Origin: Bacteriovoracaceae bacterium
GTDB lineage: Bacteria; Bdellovibrionota; Bacteriovoracia; Bacteriovoracales; Bacteriovoracaceae
NCBI GenBank assembly: GCA_947450475.1
Contig: CANFVK010000007.1
Span: 62,001 to 126,000 of the forward strand
Length of the DNA: 64,000 nucleotides
Direction: 5' to 3'
Part shown: one piece after another, positions 42,968 through 51,712 of the stretch
How the letters are laid out: the number at the start of each line of letters is the position of its first letter
Numbering within the stretch: the stretch's first letter is position 1
Notes under the pieces: generated by a model
The model's input: only the letters and a program-made list of their open reading frames with translations
The model's database searches: none
What the model was told of the DNA's origin: nothing
Program-made: the position numbers and the translations under genes

Positions 42968-45805
42968 TTAAATCATTGGTCGAGATTCTTTTGTTCCTGA
43001 ATGAGACATACCAGCAGCATCGTCAAGTGTTCGCTTTTTTTGAATCATCATATAGGCTTCAAAAATATCACCTTGCTTTATATCGGTGAAACCTTCCAAT
43101 GCTATACCGCACTCAAAACCATTTTTAACTTCTTTGACATCATCTTTAAATCTCTTTAGTGATGATAATTTTCCATCATGTATAATTTTACCGTTTCTCA
43201 AAAGTCTAATGTTACAACCTTGAGCAATTTTTCCATCAATAACATATGAGCCAGCAATGACTCCAGCTTTAGGGATAGAAAATACTTCTCGAACTTCTGC
43301 TCGACCGATAAATTCTTCGACATATTCCGGCACAAGTAAGCCCTCAAGTGCAAGCTTTACATCATTGATTAATTCATAAATGACTGAGTAATTTTTAATA
43401 TCTACTCCAAGATCTTCTGCCAATTTTCTTGCAGAGGTAACTGGTCTCATATTAAATCCAATTACAAAACCACTAGCAGTATTAGCCATCTGAACATCTG
43501 AATCAGTGATTGGTCCAACTCCACCTGCAATAACCTTAACTGCAACTTCTTGATTTCCAAGAGTTTGTAAGGCTGACTTAATAGCTTCAAATGAACCCTG
43601 TACATCAGATCGGATGATCAAGTTTAAAAACTTTTGTTCTTCACCTTCTTTAGAAGCATTCGAAAAGAAATCTTCAAGTGAAACTTTTTTCTTTTCAGGT
43701 GCTGCAGAGAGAATTTTTCTTTCGTGAATTCTGTTTTCTGCAATCTTTTTCGCTTCTCTTTCATTTTTTACAATATTTAATCTGTCTCCAGGGGCCGGAG
43801 TGTCTTCAAGACCTAATATTTGAACTGGAGTAGAAGGACCTGCTTCATCAAGCGAGTTACCAAGATGATCTAGCAAAGATCTTGCTCTCCCAAAAGTTTC
43901 TCCAACAACTAAATAATCCCCTTTGTGTAACGTGCCTGATTGGATTAACAAAGTGGCAATTGGACCTCTTCCTGGTTCTATTTTTGATTCTATAACAACT
44001 CCTTCAACTGATCCTTTTGGATTAGCTCTGAGTTCAAGAATTTCCGCCTGAAGAAGAATAGCATCAAGTAATTCATCAATTCCTTGTCCCTTTAATGCAG
44101 AAACGTGTACGTACTGAGTTTGTCCGCCCCAATCTTCAGGCATTAAATTAAACTCTGTTAATTCCTGCTTAACTCTATCTGGATTAACACCAGGCTTATC
44201 CATTTTGTTAACAGCAATGATTATTGGTACGCCTGCATTTTCGCAAAACTTAATAGATTCCTTAGTTTGTGGCATAACGCCATCATCACCGGCCACAACA
44301 AGTACAACGATATCCGTTGCATGGGCACCTCGTTGCCTCATTGCCGCAAAAGCGGCATGTCCAGGAGTATCTAGAAAAGTTATTTTTTTATTACCCTCAA
44401 CCGAAACTGAGTAAGCTCCAATATGTTGAGTGATTCCCCCTGCTTCCCCCTGAGCAACTTTTTCCTTACGAATTGTATCAAGGAGTGTTGTTTTACCATG
44501 ATCAACATGACCCATAATGGCCACTACAGGTGGACGAATTGGAAATTTACTTTTTTGATCATCTGAAACAACAGCTTTGCCAATAATTTTCTCTTCATTA
44601 AAAGCTTTATCTTCAACACGATAATTAAAGAGAGAACATATTTCTGCTGCTAAAACTGGCCCAACATAATCACTTTCTTTAATTAAAAGGTTTAATTTTA
44701 AACATTCATCAACTAAGTCTTTAAACTTTAAACTAAGTTTTTTTGCTAGTTCCCCAAGCTCTGATCCCTTATGAATGTAAACAACACGCTTAGATTCCTT
44801 CACTTCTGTAATCTCAGTTTGTTGAGTTGGTCCCACATAATCCTTTTTTCTCATTATTTGCGAATAAATTGGTCTGCCTGTTCCGCTTAAGGCCGTATAT
44901 GATCTGAGTTCTTCTTCAGCTCTTGAATAAGTAATAGCTTGAGCTTTGCTTGATATAACTTTTTTTCCAGTCATCATAGAAGCAAGGCCGCCAAGACGTT
45001 TTTTATTCTCTTCTTCGTCACCTTTTTTCTTTAGAGCATCTTCTTCAGTTTCAACACTAGAAAATTTTGGCATTGAAGCTGATGCTCGGGCTTTGATAAT
45101 AGCATCTTCTTTTGCTTGATTTTCTTTGAAATTTGGATCTTTTGAAGGCGTATATACAGGGGTAAATCTATGAGTTTTTTCACCAGATGATTTTTTTTCT
45201 TCAGGAGTTGATGCTCTTTGATTATTAGCTTCAATAGTTTGCGGCACTGGCCGAGCAACTGGCTTTGATACAACTCTTAAGCCACCAGAGGGTGAATCAG
45301 TTTTAGAAGTAGAAACTGTAAAATCTGAAATAGATTCTGAATCTTCTAAATGACCTTCTCCCAAAGAAATATCTTGAGTTCGGAAGTCCTCATGCTCCTC
45401 ATCGTATACTGAATCTTTATCATCAGTTTTTCGACGAATTACTGTCGATTTCTTTTTTAAAGAACCACTTTTTGAGACAACCTCGGCATCAGTTGATTTT
45501 TTTAACTCGATTGACTCAGAACTATCGGTTGACTTCTTTTCAACTAATTTCTTGTCTACTGATTTTTTTTCCACAGACTTTGTATCTGTAACAACTTTTT
45601 TTCTAATAACTTTCTTTTTAACATCTGACTGGGCAACTGATTCATCCTTATCTTTTTTAAGTAAACTTAAAAATTTATCAACATCCTCATCTGACAATTC
45701 TGCCATGTGATTTCGTACTGGAAAACCTTTAATTTTTAAAGATTCAACTAAATCTAGTGGTCCCAATTCTAATTCTTTTGCCAATTCAAAAACTTTTTTA
45801 GGCAT
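42968..45805 (-). CDS. infB: translation initiation factor IF-2
   Basis: IF-2 is a GTPase that positions initiator tRNA on the ribosome. The 945-residue protein has an IF2_N winged domain (MPKKVFELAKELELGPLDLVE), a long Lys/Ser/Thr-rich linker (about residues 60-330), a second IF2_N repeat (VYIHKGSELGELAKKLSLKF), and the G domain: G1 GHVDHGKTTLLD, G3 DTPGHAAF, G4 NKMD, G5 SALKGQG. Domains II-IV complete it. The GGAG SD precedes the ATG at 45805. It lies between nusA and rbfA as usual. Confidence 0.97.
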   Translation of the reverse strand: MPKKVFELAKELELGPLDLVESLKIKGFPVRNHMAELSDEDVDKFLSLLKKDKDESVAQSDVKKKVIRKKVVTDTKSVEKKSVDKKLVEKKSTDSSESIELKKSTDAEVVSKSGSLKKKSTVIRRKTDDKDSVYDEEHEDFRTQDISLGEGHLEDSESISDFTVSTSKTDSPSGGLRVVSKPVARPVPQTIEANNQRASTPEEKKSSGEKTHRFTPVYTPSKDPNFKENQAKEDAIIKARASASMPKFSSVETEEDALKKKGDEEENKKRLGGLASMMTGKKVISSKAQAITYSRAEEELRSYTALSGTGRPIYSQIMRKKDYVGPTQQTEITEVKESKRVVYIHKGSELGELAKKLSLKFKDLVDECLKLNLLIKESDYVGPVLAAEICSLFNYRVEDKAFNEEKIIGKAVVSDDQKSKFPIRPPVVAIMGHVDHGKTTLLDTIRKEKVAQGEAGGITQHIGAYSVSVEGNKKITFLDTPGHAAFAAMRQRGAHATDIVVLVVAGDDGVMPQTKESIKFCENAGVPIIIAVNKMDKPGVNPDRVKQELTEFNLMPEDWGGQTQYVHVSALKGQGIDELLDAILLQAEILELRANPKGSVEGVVIESKIEPGRGPIATLLIQSGTLHKGDYLVVGETFGRARSLLDHLGNSLDEAGPSTPVQILGLEDTPAPGDRLNIVKNEREAKKIAENRIHERKILSAAPEKKKVSLEDFFSNASKEGEEQKFLNLIIRSDVQGSFEAIKSALQTLGNQEVAVKVIAGGVGPITDSDVQMANTASGFVIGFNMRPVTSARKLAEDLGVDIKNYSVIYELINDVKLALEGLLVPEYVEEFIGRAEVREVFSIPKAGVIAGSYVIDGKIAQGCNIRLLRNGKIIHDGKLSSLKRFKDDVKEVKNGFECGIALEGFTDIKQGDIFEAYMMIQKKRTLDDAAGMSHSGTKESRPMI

Positions 45806-45824
45806 TATAAACTCCGTTAATTAT

Positions 45825-47231
45825 CTACTTTAATTTGAATGCGGCAAGCTCTTCTCTAAGTCTTTTTTCAGCTTCCGAAAACTTATCTTTCCCATCGAGC
45901 TTGTCTTCTTTGTGCTTATCAAGAAGACCTTTATATGCAGGAACAGCAGATGCCGAAACCAGTTCTTCTTCATCATCCTGTAAATTGACGGTACCTTTTT
46001 CAATAGCTTCATGTGTATCTTTAATTATATTCGCAGCATCTGCTTCAGTACCATGAAGAATAGTAGCAAGATTTTGAGCTTCTAAAACCGATAAATCACC
46101 AATAGACATGATCCCATTTTGAACAAGCATTTGAGCTCTTGCATCTGAAATAGAAGGAATTTGTAACAAATTCTCAACAGCTTTTTTAATTTTCTCTTGA
46201 AGCTTAGTCTTTGAAATAATATTTATTTTATATCCTGTTAGCATAGCAGCTAATCTAACATTTTGTCCGCGTCTTCCAATCGCCAATGAAAGTTGATCTT
46301 CTTCGACAACTACATCCATTGAATGTGAAGCATGGTCTACTTGAATATTAGTAATTTCAGATGGTGCAAGAGAGGCCCGTGCAAATAATTCTATGTCTGA
46401 ATTCCATCTTACAATATCAATTTTTTCACCCTGAAGTTCATTGACAACATTTTGGACTCTCGATCCCTTCATCCCAACGCATGCACCGACTGGATCTATT
46501 TCCTTATCAGAGGTGTAAACTGCAATTTTAGCTCTTTGCCCTGGTTCTCTAGCAGCAGATTTAATCTCAATATTTCCATCAAGAATTTCAGGAACCTCAA
46601 CTTCAAATAGTTTTACTAGATACATTGGAGAAGTTCTAGAAAGGCGAATCTCTGGCCCTCGATTTGTCATCACAACTTCAGATAAGTAAGCCTGAATTCT
46701 ATCTCCAGTTTTAAAGTTTTCTCCTGGAATCAATTCTTTTCTTGAAAGAACAGCGTCAGATTTTCCTAAATCAACAATAACATTACCTCTTTCATATCTC
46801 CTTGCAATACCTGTAACCAATTCACCTTCACGGTGCTTAAAGTCAGAAAAAAGAATCTCTCTTTCAGCATCGCGAACTTTCTGAAAAATAATCTGCCTTG
46901 CAGTTTGAACATCAACTCTAGTAAAACTTGGGTTTTCAATACGTATACCAAGCTGATCACCAATTTCAACATCACTGTCTAAATTTCTTGCCTCATTTAT
47001 AGTAATTTCAATTATCGGATCTTTAACATTCTCAACAACGTTTTTGTATTGATAAATCTCAATTTCATCCTCAGCATCATTGTATCTAGTCTCGTACTCA
47101 CCTTGGATTCCGTATTTTTTGCGAGCTGTTACTAAAAAAGCTTGTTCTATTGCCCTTACTACAACTCTTTTGTCTATTCCACGATCTTTGCCAAGTGTTT
47201 CAATCATTCTTCCAAGTTCTGAAAAATTCAT
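45825..47231 (-). CDS. nusA: transcription termination/antitermination factor NusA
   Basis: NusA binds RNA polymerase and nascent RNA. The N-terminal domain (about 1-125), the S1 domain (GELVTGIARRYERGNVIVDLG), two KH domains (VGACVGMKGSRVQNVVNELQGEKIDIV; LAIGRRGQNVRLAAMLTGYKINI) and a single C-terminal helical repeat (residues about 350-420) are present. The C-terminus is shorter than the two-acidic-repeat form of enterobacteria. It lies between rimP and infB with gaps of about 20 bases. Confidence 0.96.
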   Translation of the reverse strand: MNFSELGRMIETLGKDRGIDKRVVVRAIEQAFLVTARKKYGIQGEYETRYNDAEDEIEIYQYKNVVENVKDPIIEITINEARNLDSDVEIGDQLGIRIENPSFTRVDVQTARQIIFQKVRDAEREILFSDFKHREGELVTGIARRYERGNVIVDLGKSDAVLSRKELIPGENFKTGDRIQAYLSEVVMTNRGPEIRLSRTSPMYLVKLFEVEVPEILDGNIEIKSAAREPGQRAKIAVYTSDKEIDPVGACVGMKGSRVQNVVNELQGEKIDIVRWNSDIELFARASLAPSEITNIQVDHASHSMDVVVEEDQLSLAIGRRGQNVRLAAMLTGYKINIISKTKLQEKIKKAVENLLQIPSISDARAQMLVQNGIMSIGDLSVLEAQNLATILHGTEADAANIIKDTHEAIEKGTVNLQDDEEELVSASAVPAYKGLLDKHKEDKLDGKDKFSEAEKRLREELAAFKLK

Positions 47232-47249
47232 ATGAACCTTCCTATAAAA

Positions 47250-47783
47250 TTATTCGTTAATGGGTTGATAATTATTAAAATTTGTTTCTAAGTTTGCTTT
47301 TTTAATTTGAGTAAATGGAACTTCAAATAATACACCCCTTGCCTCTACTGACAAAGAGTCATTATTAGTAGTAAGAAGCTTTACCTTAATTTTTAAATTA
47401 TTTCTCATGGTTTTTGGAAAGTCTGGGTAGCGTGCTTCATCGATTTTAGTTAAAAGATTAAGAGTAATCTCTTCACCTTCAATATCTTTGAAATGATCAA
47501 TTGCATTTAGTTGACGAAATAAACCTGGAGATGAAACTTCGAGGGTAAGGTTTTCAGGCATCCATTCCTCTGACTCAATGTATGGATTAAATGAACGATC
47601 AATTCTTACGCAGTCATCAAGTGTTGCCGTTTTAGTTCTTGAATCAAAAATAAAGATTTTCAATGATCCGGAGCTAGGATTCCAATCAAGATCATAGAGC
47701 TCTAAATTATTTTCTTTTAAAATTTTTAACGCTAATTCGTAAAATTTTAACTCAAGACCATTTCTAAGACCCTTTAGAACCAT
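47250..47783 (-). CDS. rimP: ribosome maturation factor RimP
   Basis: RimP is needed for 30S assembly. The 177-residue product shows the two-domain family pattern (YDLDWNPSSGSLKIFIFDS, then LDDCVRIDRSFNPYIE and LEVSSPGLFRQLNAIDHF). I start at the ATG at 47783; GGAG lies about 9 bases upstream, while an upstream GTG (47792) abuts that SD. The gene opens the nusA-infB operon, and its leader contains a hairpin terminator and a long inverted repeat. Confidence 0.92.
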   Translation of the reverse strand: MVLKGLRNGLELKFYELALKILKENNLELYDLDWNPSSGSLKIFIFDSRTKTATLDDCVRIDRSFNPYIESEEWMPENLTLEVSSPGLFRQLNAIDHFKDIEGEEITLNLLTKIDEARYPDFPKTMRNNLKIKVKLLTTNNDSLSVEARGVLFEVPFTQIKKANLETNFNNYQPINE

Positions 47784-47799
47784 TAAAATCACTCCATAT

Positions 47800-47833
47800 A
47801 AAAAAAAAGGGCGGAATTAAAAAATCCACCCTT
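47800..47833 (-). terminator. terminator/attenuator immediately upstream of rimP
   Basis: On the minus strand a 9-base stem (AAGGGTGGA / TCCGCCCTT, one G-T pair) is followed by eight T and then, within about 20 bases, the rimP SD. It may end the upstream rimI transcript or act as an attenuator in the rimP leader. Confidence 0.85.
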
Positions 47834-47870
47834 GATATTACAGTACAAATTAATACCTTATTTCTGGCGA

Positions 47871-47908
47871 TAGTTAATTTAGTACATCCCAAAGGATTAA
47901 ATTAACTA
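47871..47908. repeat. 11-base perfect inverted repeat in the rimP leader/promoter region
   Basis: Arms TAGTTAATTTA (47871-47881) and TAAATTAACTA (47898-47908) are perfect complements separated by 16 bases. A minus-strand -35 TTGATA (47920-47925) and -10 TTTAAT (47896-47901, 18 bases apart) overlap the arm, so the repeat may be an operator or an RNA hairpin. Confidence 0.6.
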
Positions 47909-47957
47909 CGGTCGGATTTTATCAATTTTTTTTTAATATTGCAAATTTAACATCTAT

Positions 47958-48425
47958 TTATTGAATAAAAGTCATAATAAGAGCGTTTCGTTTGCTACCG
48001 TAGAAATCTTTTTTGATATGAATGACTTTAAAGCCAATTGATGTATAAAGTCTTTGCGCTGCAGTATTGTCAGCTTCAACTTCTAGGAAAAAGCTACCAC
48101 ACCCCCTCTCTTGGAGAAGTGAAATGCCTTTTTCCAGAAAAGGTTTAGCCAAGGTGGATTGTCTAAATTCTGGAATAATTAAGATTTTTAATAAATGAGA
48201 AAAAGAATCTATAATTGAAAATTCAAAAAGTAAGTATCCTATTAAATCATCTCCAGAATTCAATGTACCGAGAAGATAGTTGCTTTTTGAAATGTGATCA
48301 ATCCAAGCTCCTTTTGTCCATGGAGTTGGAAAGTACAGATTATCAAGTTCAAAGATTCTACTGACCATAAATTCATCCGTCTCTAAACGGTCAGAATAAA
48401 ATTTATAAAAGAAGCTATTTGCCAT
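47958..48425 (-). CDS. rimI: GNAT acetyltransferase, RimI-like
   Basis: The 155-residue protein is a GNAT fold enzyme with FFLEVEADNTAAQRLYTSIGFKVI and the C-terminal YGSKRNALIMTFIQ, typical of RimI-type ribosomal protein S18 or broad N-alpha-acetyltransferases. The acetyl-CoA-binding loop (Q/RxxGxA) is weak here: IIPEFRQSTLAKPFLEKGI. It follows the TPR/winged-helix gene by 4 bases and is probably in its operon. Substrate is not certain. Confidence 0.8.
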   Translation of the reverse strand: MANSFFYKFYSDRLETDEFMVSRIFELDNLYFPTPWTKGAWIDHISKSNYLLGTLNSGDDLIGYLLFEFSIIDSFSHLLKILIIPEFRQSTLAKPFLEKGISLLQERGCGSFFLEVEADNTAAQRLYTSIGFKVIHIKKDFYGSKRNALIMTFIQ

Positions 48426-48429
48426 AGGG

Positions 48430-49698
48430 CTATACGGGAGAACTTAAATCAACGTTACCGATTGAGCGCTCTGAATTAGATTTTACTTCCATGTGAAATC
48501 TTATTTTAGAAAGTGGATTAAAAGTATACCCATCCTTCCCTCTAATAATATACTTGCGCTTGGAGTCAGCATCGTCAGGCTCAATTAGTTTTCTTAATCT
48601 GCTTACGCTGGTATAAATGAGTTTGTCGTGAATTAGTGGATTGTACTCATCTTTCCATATCATTTTTGCCAACTGTTCTTTGTCGAAATAAATACCTGGA
48701 TTTTTTGATAGCAAGAAAAGAATTTCAAGCAATACAAAACGATGCTTAAAGTCTATAGTCCCAAGTGTTCTTTCAACAATTTTTCTATTGGTTCTATCAA
48801 GGTATAAATCCACAGTGCTATCATTTACATCTTCAATCTCTGCCTCAATCAATTGATTAAGTCGCTTGAATATCTTTGTATCAATTGATTCTTGAGCTAA
48901 GTGGAACATATTTAGTGATTGGTCAAAATTTCCTGCTTTCTTTAAAGCAGTTGCTTTTCCAAAAAGAATATAGCCATATAAATTCCAGCATTTTTTACTT
49001 TGAAGGTATTCGTTAGCTAATTTATAATAATTTAACGCTTTTTCATTCTCGTTTAATTCAATAAATATTTTACCGTAATAAGTGTACATTGCGCCAGAAA
49101 GATAAAATTTCTTTATTATTTTAAGCAAATCGTTAAGTTGGTCTAAATAGCGCAATGATAGTTCAAAATCTTTACGGTAAAAAGCATTCGTCGCTAATGA
49201 TAACAAGCACTTTGAAAGCAACTCAGGTTCATTTTCTTCAGAAGATTTCTTGTAAGCCAATTCAAAGTTTGTTTTTGCTTCTTCAAAGTTTCCACCATAA
49301 TTTTTTACAACTCCAAGGTTATAAAAGAACTCCGAAGTTAAGGTCGGTAAAGCACGACTTAAGGTATCGATCAAGTTCTCACTTTCTAAAATGTATTTTT
49401 GTGCTTTTGTATCTTCGAGCTTTTCAGAAGCAAGTCGGATAAGAAAGCCGTAAGTTTTTAAAATCGAAAAGCCATCTACAATTGGATCTGCATAAGTCAA
49501 AGCTTTTACAAATGCAACTTCTGCCTTATCAAGATCAGCCTTGTCATAATAGACTTTACCTAATTGATAGAAAGATCTACCGATGTCAGAATTCGTAATC
49601 TCATGAGTCTCTTTTTTAGCATCAGCTTCAAAGAGTGCCAGAGCAGGATGACCTTCGGAAGTGGTCTCAGAAATTCCAAATTCAACGTTGCTTGCCAT
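48430..49698 (-). CDS. TPR-repeat regulator with C-terminal winged helix
   Basis: The 422-residue protein has tetratricopeptide-like repeats over most of its length (for example SFYQLGKVYYDKADLDKAEVAFVKAL and FFYNLGVVKNYGGNFEEAKTNFELAY). It ends with a winged-helix DNA-binding domain of the OmpR/Trans_reg_C type (RFVLLEILFLLSKNPGIYFD, SRLRKLI, RGKDGYTF). This layout is typical of TPR-sensing transcription activators. I start at the ATG at 49698, which has a GGGGGA SD about 7 bases upstream. It is the first gene of a short minus-strand transcript with rimI. Confidence 0.75.
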   Translation of the reverse strand: MASNVEFGISETTSEGHPALALFEADAKKETHEITNSDIGRSFYQLGKVYYDKADLDKAEVAFVKALTYADPIVDGFSILKTYGFLIRLASEKLEDTKAQKYILESENLIDTLSRALPTLTSEFFYNLGVVKNYGGNFEEAKTNFELAYKKSSEENEPELLSKCLLSLATNAFYRKDFELSLRYLDQLNDLLKIIKKFYLSGAMYTYYGKIFIELNENEKALNYYKLANEYLQSKKCWNLYGYILFGKATALKKAGNFDQSLNMFHLAQESIDTKIFKRLNQLIEAEIEDVNDSTVDLYLDRTNRKIVERTLGTIDFKHRFVLLEILFLLSKNPGIYFDKEQLAKMIWKDEYNPLIHDKLIYTSVSRLRKLIEPDDADSKRKYIIRGKDGYTFNPLSKIRFHMEVKSNSERSIGNVDLSSPV

Positions 49699-49825
49699 AG
49701 GTAATTCCCCCAAATTGTTTTAAATCTTCTCTCTTAGAAAAAGTGAAGCGAAAAGGTCATATCACGTGTATTTGTAAGCGTCAAAAGGTCAATGTAAGAT
49801 TTTTCCAAAAGTAAGATTCAACTAT

Positions 49826-49862
49826 TTGATTTGTAAGGATAACATTGCTATTCTAGCAATGT
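49826..49862 (+). promoter_or_regulatory. thrS promoter overlapping a 21-base palindrome
   Basis: A -35 TTGATT (49826-49831) and -10 TATTCT (49849-49854) are 17 bases apart. A perfect inverted repeat with 9-base arms and a 3-base centre (49842-49862) covers the -10. The geometry (9-3-9, CTA-N3-TAG centre) is the same as at the lexA promoter. Confidence 0.6.
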
Positions 49863-49897
49863 AAATTTTTCATATTGAAATTGATTTGGAGACATAA

Positions 49898-51646
49898 ATG
49901 GCTAAATACGAACTCGAAACCATACGTCACTCTACAGCTCATCTAATGGCTCAGGCAATAGAGCGTATCTATAAAAATCAAAATCCACAATTTGGTATCG
50001 GTCCCGTAATTGAAAATGGTTTTTATTACGACATCGATTTAAATGTAAAAATTGGAGATGATGATCTAGCTTTAATTGAAAAGACAATGATGGAAATAAT
50101 CGATGAAAAACTCCCTATAACGAGAATGGTTTTCTCAAAAGAAGAGTCTATAAACTTCTGGCAGAGCAAAAATCAACCTCTTAAAGTAGAAGTCATTTCA
50201 GACATACCTTCCGATCAAGAGATATCTTGCTATAAGCAGGGCGAATTCATAGATTTATGTCGAGGTCCACATGTTGAAAATACGGGGCACATTCCAAAAT
50301 TTTTTAAACTACTTCATACCGCAGGGGCTTACTGGAAAGGTGATTCGAATAATAAAATGTTGCAGCGAATTTATGCTGCAAGTTTTACAACGAAAAAACA
50401 ACTCGAAGATCATTTAAATTTTCTAGAAGAAGCAAAAAAAAGAGATCATCGAAAACTCGGAAAAGATCTTGAACTATTTCATTTCGAATCCCTTGCACCT
50501 GCTTCGCCCTTTTTTATGCCCAAAGGGACAATTGTCTACAACGAACTAGTTTCATTTATGAGGAGGATTTATTCTTTGTATGGCTATGACGAGGTAATAA
50601 CTCCAATGCTTCTAGACTCAGAACTCTGGCATACATCAGGTCATTATTCTCATTACAAAGAAAATATGTATTTTTCTCTTGTAGACAAAAAAGAATTTGC
50701 ACTCAAACCAATGAATTGCCCATGCCACATGCTAATGTTTAAGCACTACAAATATTCATACCGAGATTTGCCAATGAGATATGCTGATTTTGGAAGACTT
50801 CATCGCTACGAAAGTGCAGGAGCTGTTGCTGGATTAACTAGAGTGAGATCATTTTGCCAAGATGATGCCCATATTTTTATACAAATGGAGAAAATAGAAG
50901 CTGAAATAATTAAATTAATGGAAATGTTTTTTATTTGTTATGATCATTTTGGCTTTAATCAGATCAAAATTGGACTATCAACTCGGCCGCTCAGTAAAGC
51001 TGGGGACGATGTAACTTGGGATCTTGCCGAAAATGCATTGCAATCAGCTTTAGATAAATCTGGACACAAATATCATGTTAACGCTGGTGATGGAGCATTT
51101 TATGGACCAAAAATTGATATTCAGATCGCGGATGCAATCGGCAGATGGCATCAACTGGGAACAATCCAACTTGACTTTCAGCTCCCCGATAGATTTGACC
51201 TGAAATATACAAACGAAGAAGGAAAAGATGTCCGACCAGTTGTCATTCATCGGGCACTGCTGGGCTCTCTTGAACGATTTATAGGGGTTTATTTAGAGCA
51301 TATTGCGGGGATATTTCCGTTCTGGTTGTCACCTGAACAAGCAATAATTGTACCAGTTTCAACTGACAAACACCTCGAATTTTGCCTTACACTTGCGGCA
51401 GAACTAAAATACCTAGGAATAAGAGTGAGAGTTGATGAAAGAAATGAAACAATGGGTTACAAGACTAGGCAAATTCAGCAATCTAAAATTCCATACATGT
51501 TAGTTATTGGTGATCGAGAAATGGAAAATAATGCTGTAAGTATTAGAGCTCATGGTGATGCTGGATCTAGAAATTTAAGCATTAATGAAGTAAAGGATCT
51601 ATTTTTGACATTAAATAAAGAAAAAATGCCTGAAAAATTAAGATAA
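49898..51646 (+). CDS. thrS: threonyl-tRNA synthetase lacking the TGS domain
   Basis: The 582-residue enzyme charges tRNA-Thr. It begins directly with the editing domain (RHSTAHLMAQAIERIY, GPVIENGFYYDID), so the usual N-terminal TGS domain of about 60 residues is missing. The catalytic domain has motif 2 RYADFGRLHRYESAGAVAGLTRVRSFCQDDAHIF and KPMNCPCHM with the zinc cysteine, and the anticodon-binding domain is complete (YKTRQIQQSKIPYMLVIGDREM). A start upstream in frame is not evident. The gene has its own promoter with a palindrome and is followed, 66 bases later, by the ATP-grasp gene. Confidence 0.94.
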   Translation: MAKYELETIRHSTAHLMAQAIERIYKNQNPQFGIGPVIENGFYYDIDLNVKIGDDDLALIEKTMMEIIDEKLPITRMVFSKEESINFWQSKNQPLKVEVISDIPSDQEISCYKQGEFIDLCRGPHVENTGHIPKFFKLLHTAGAYWKGDSNNKMLQRIYAASFTTKKQLEDHLNFLEEAKKRDHRKLGKDLELFHFESLAPASPFFMPKGTIVYNELVSFMRRIYSLYGYDEVITPMLLDSELWHTSGHYSHYKENMYFSLVDKKEFALKPMNCPCHMLMFKHYKYSYRDLPMRYADFGRLHRYESAGAVAGLTRVRSFCQDDAHIFIQMEKIEAEIIKLMEMFFICYDHFGFNQIKIGLSTRPLSKAGDDVTWDLAENALQSALDKSGHKYHVNAGDGAFYGPKIDIQIADAIGRWHQLGTIQLDFQLPDRFDLKYTNEEGKDVRPVVIHRALLGSLERFIGVYLEHIAGIFPFWLSPEQAIIVPVSTDKHLEFCLTLAAELKYLGIRVRVDERNETMGYKTRQIQQSKIPYMLVIGDREMENNAVSIRAHGDAGSRNLSINEVKDLFLTLNKEKMPEKLR

Positions 51647-51665
51647 TAATTTTTCAAAATATAAA

Positions 51666-51693
51666 ATTTTATTTTCAAAGAAGAAAATAAAAT
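51666..51693. repeat. AT-only inverted repeat between thrS and the ATP-grasp gene
   Basis: The arms ATTTTATTTTC (51666-51676) and GAAAATAAAAT (51683-51693) are perfectly complementary over 11 bases with a 6-base loop. There is one G-C pair, so stability as RNA is low; it could be a weak terminator, mRNA stem or protein-binding site. Confidence 0.4.
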
Positions 51694-51712
51694 AACTTCC
51701 AAAGGAATGGAA

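Noticed and set aside
44700-45700. Repetitive Lys/Ser/Asp-rich sequence, first taken as a repeat element
   Set aside because: It is the normal low-complexity linker of IF-2.
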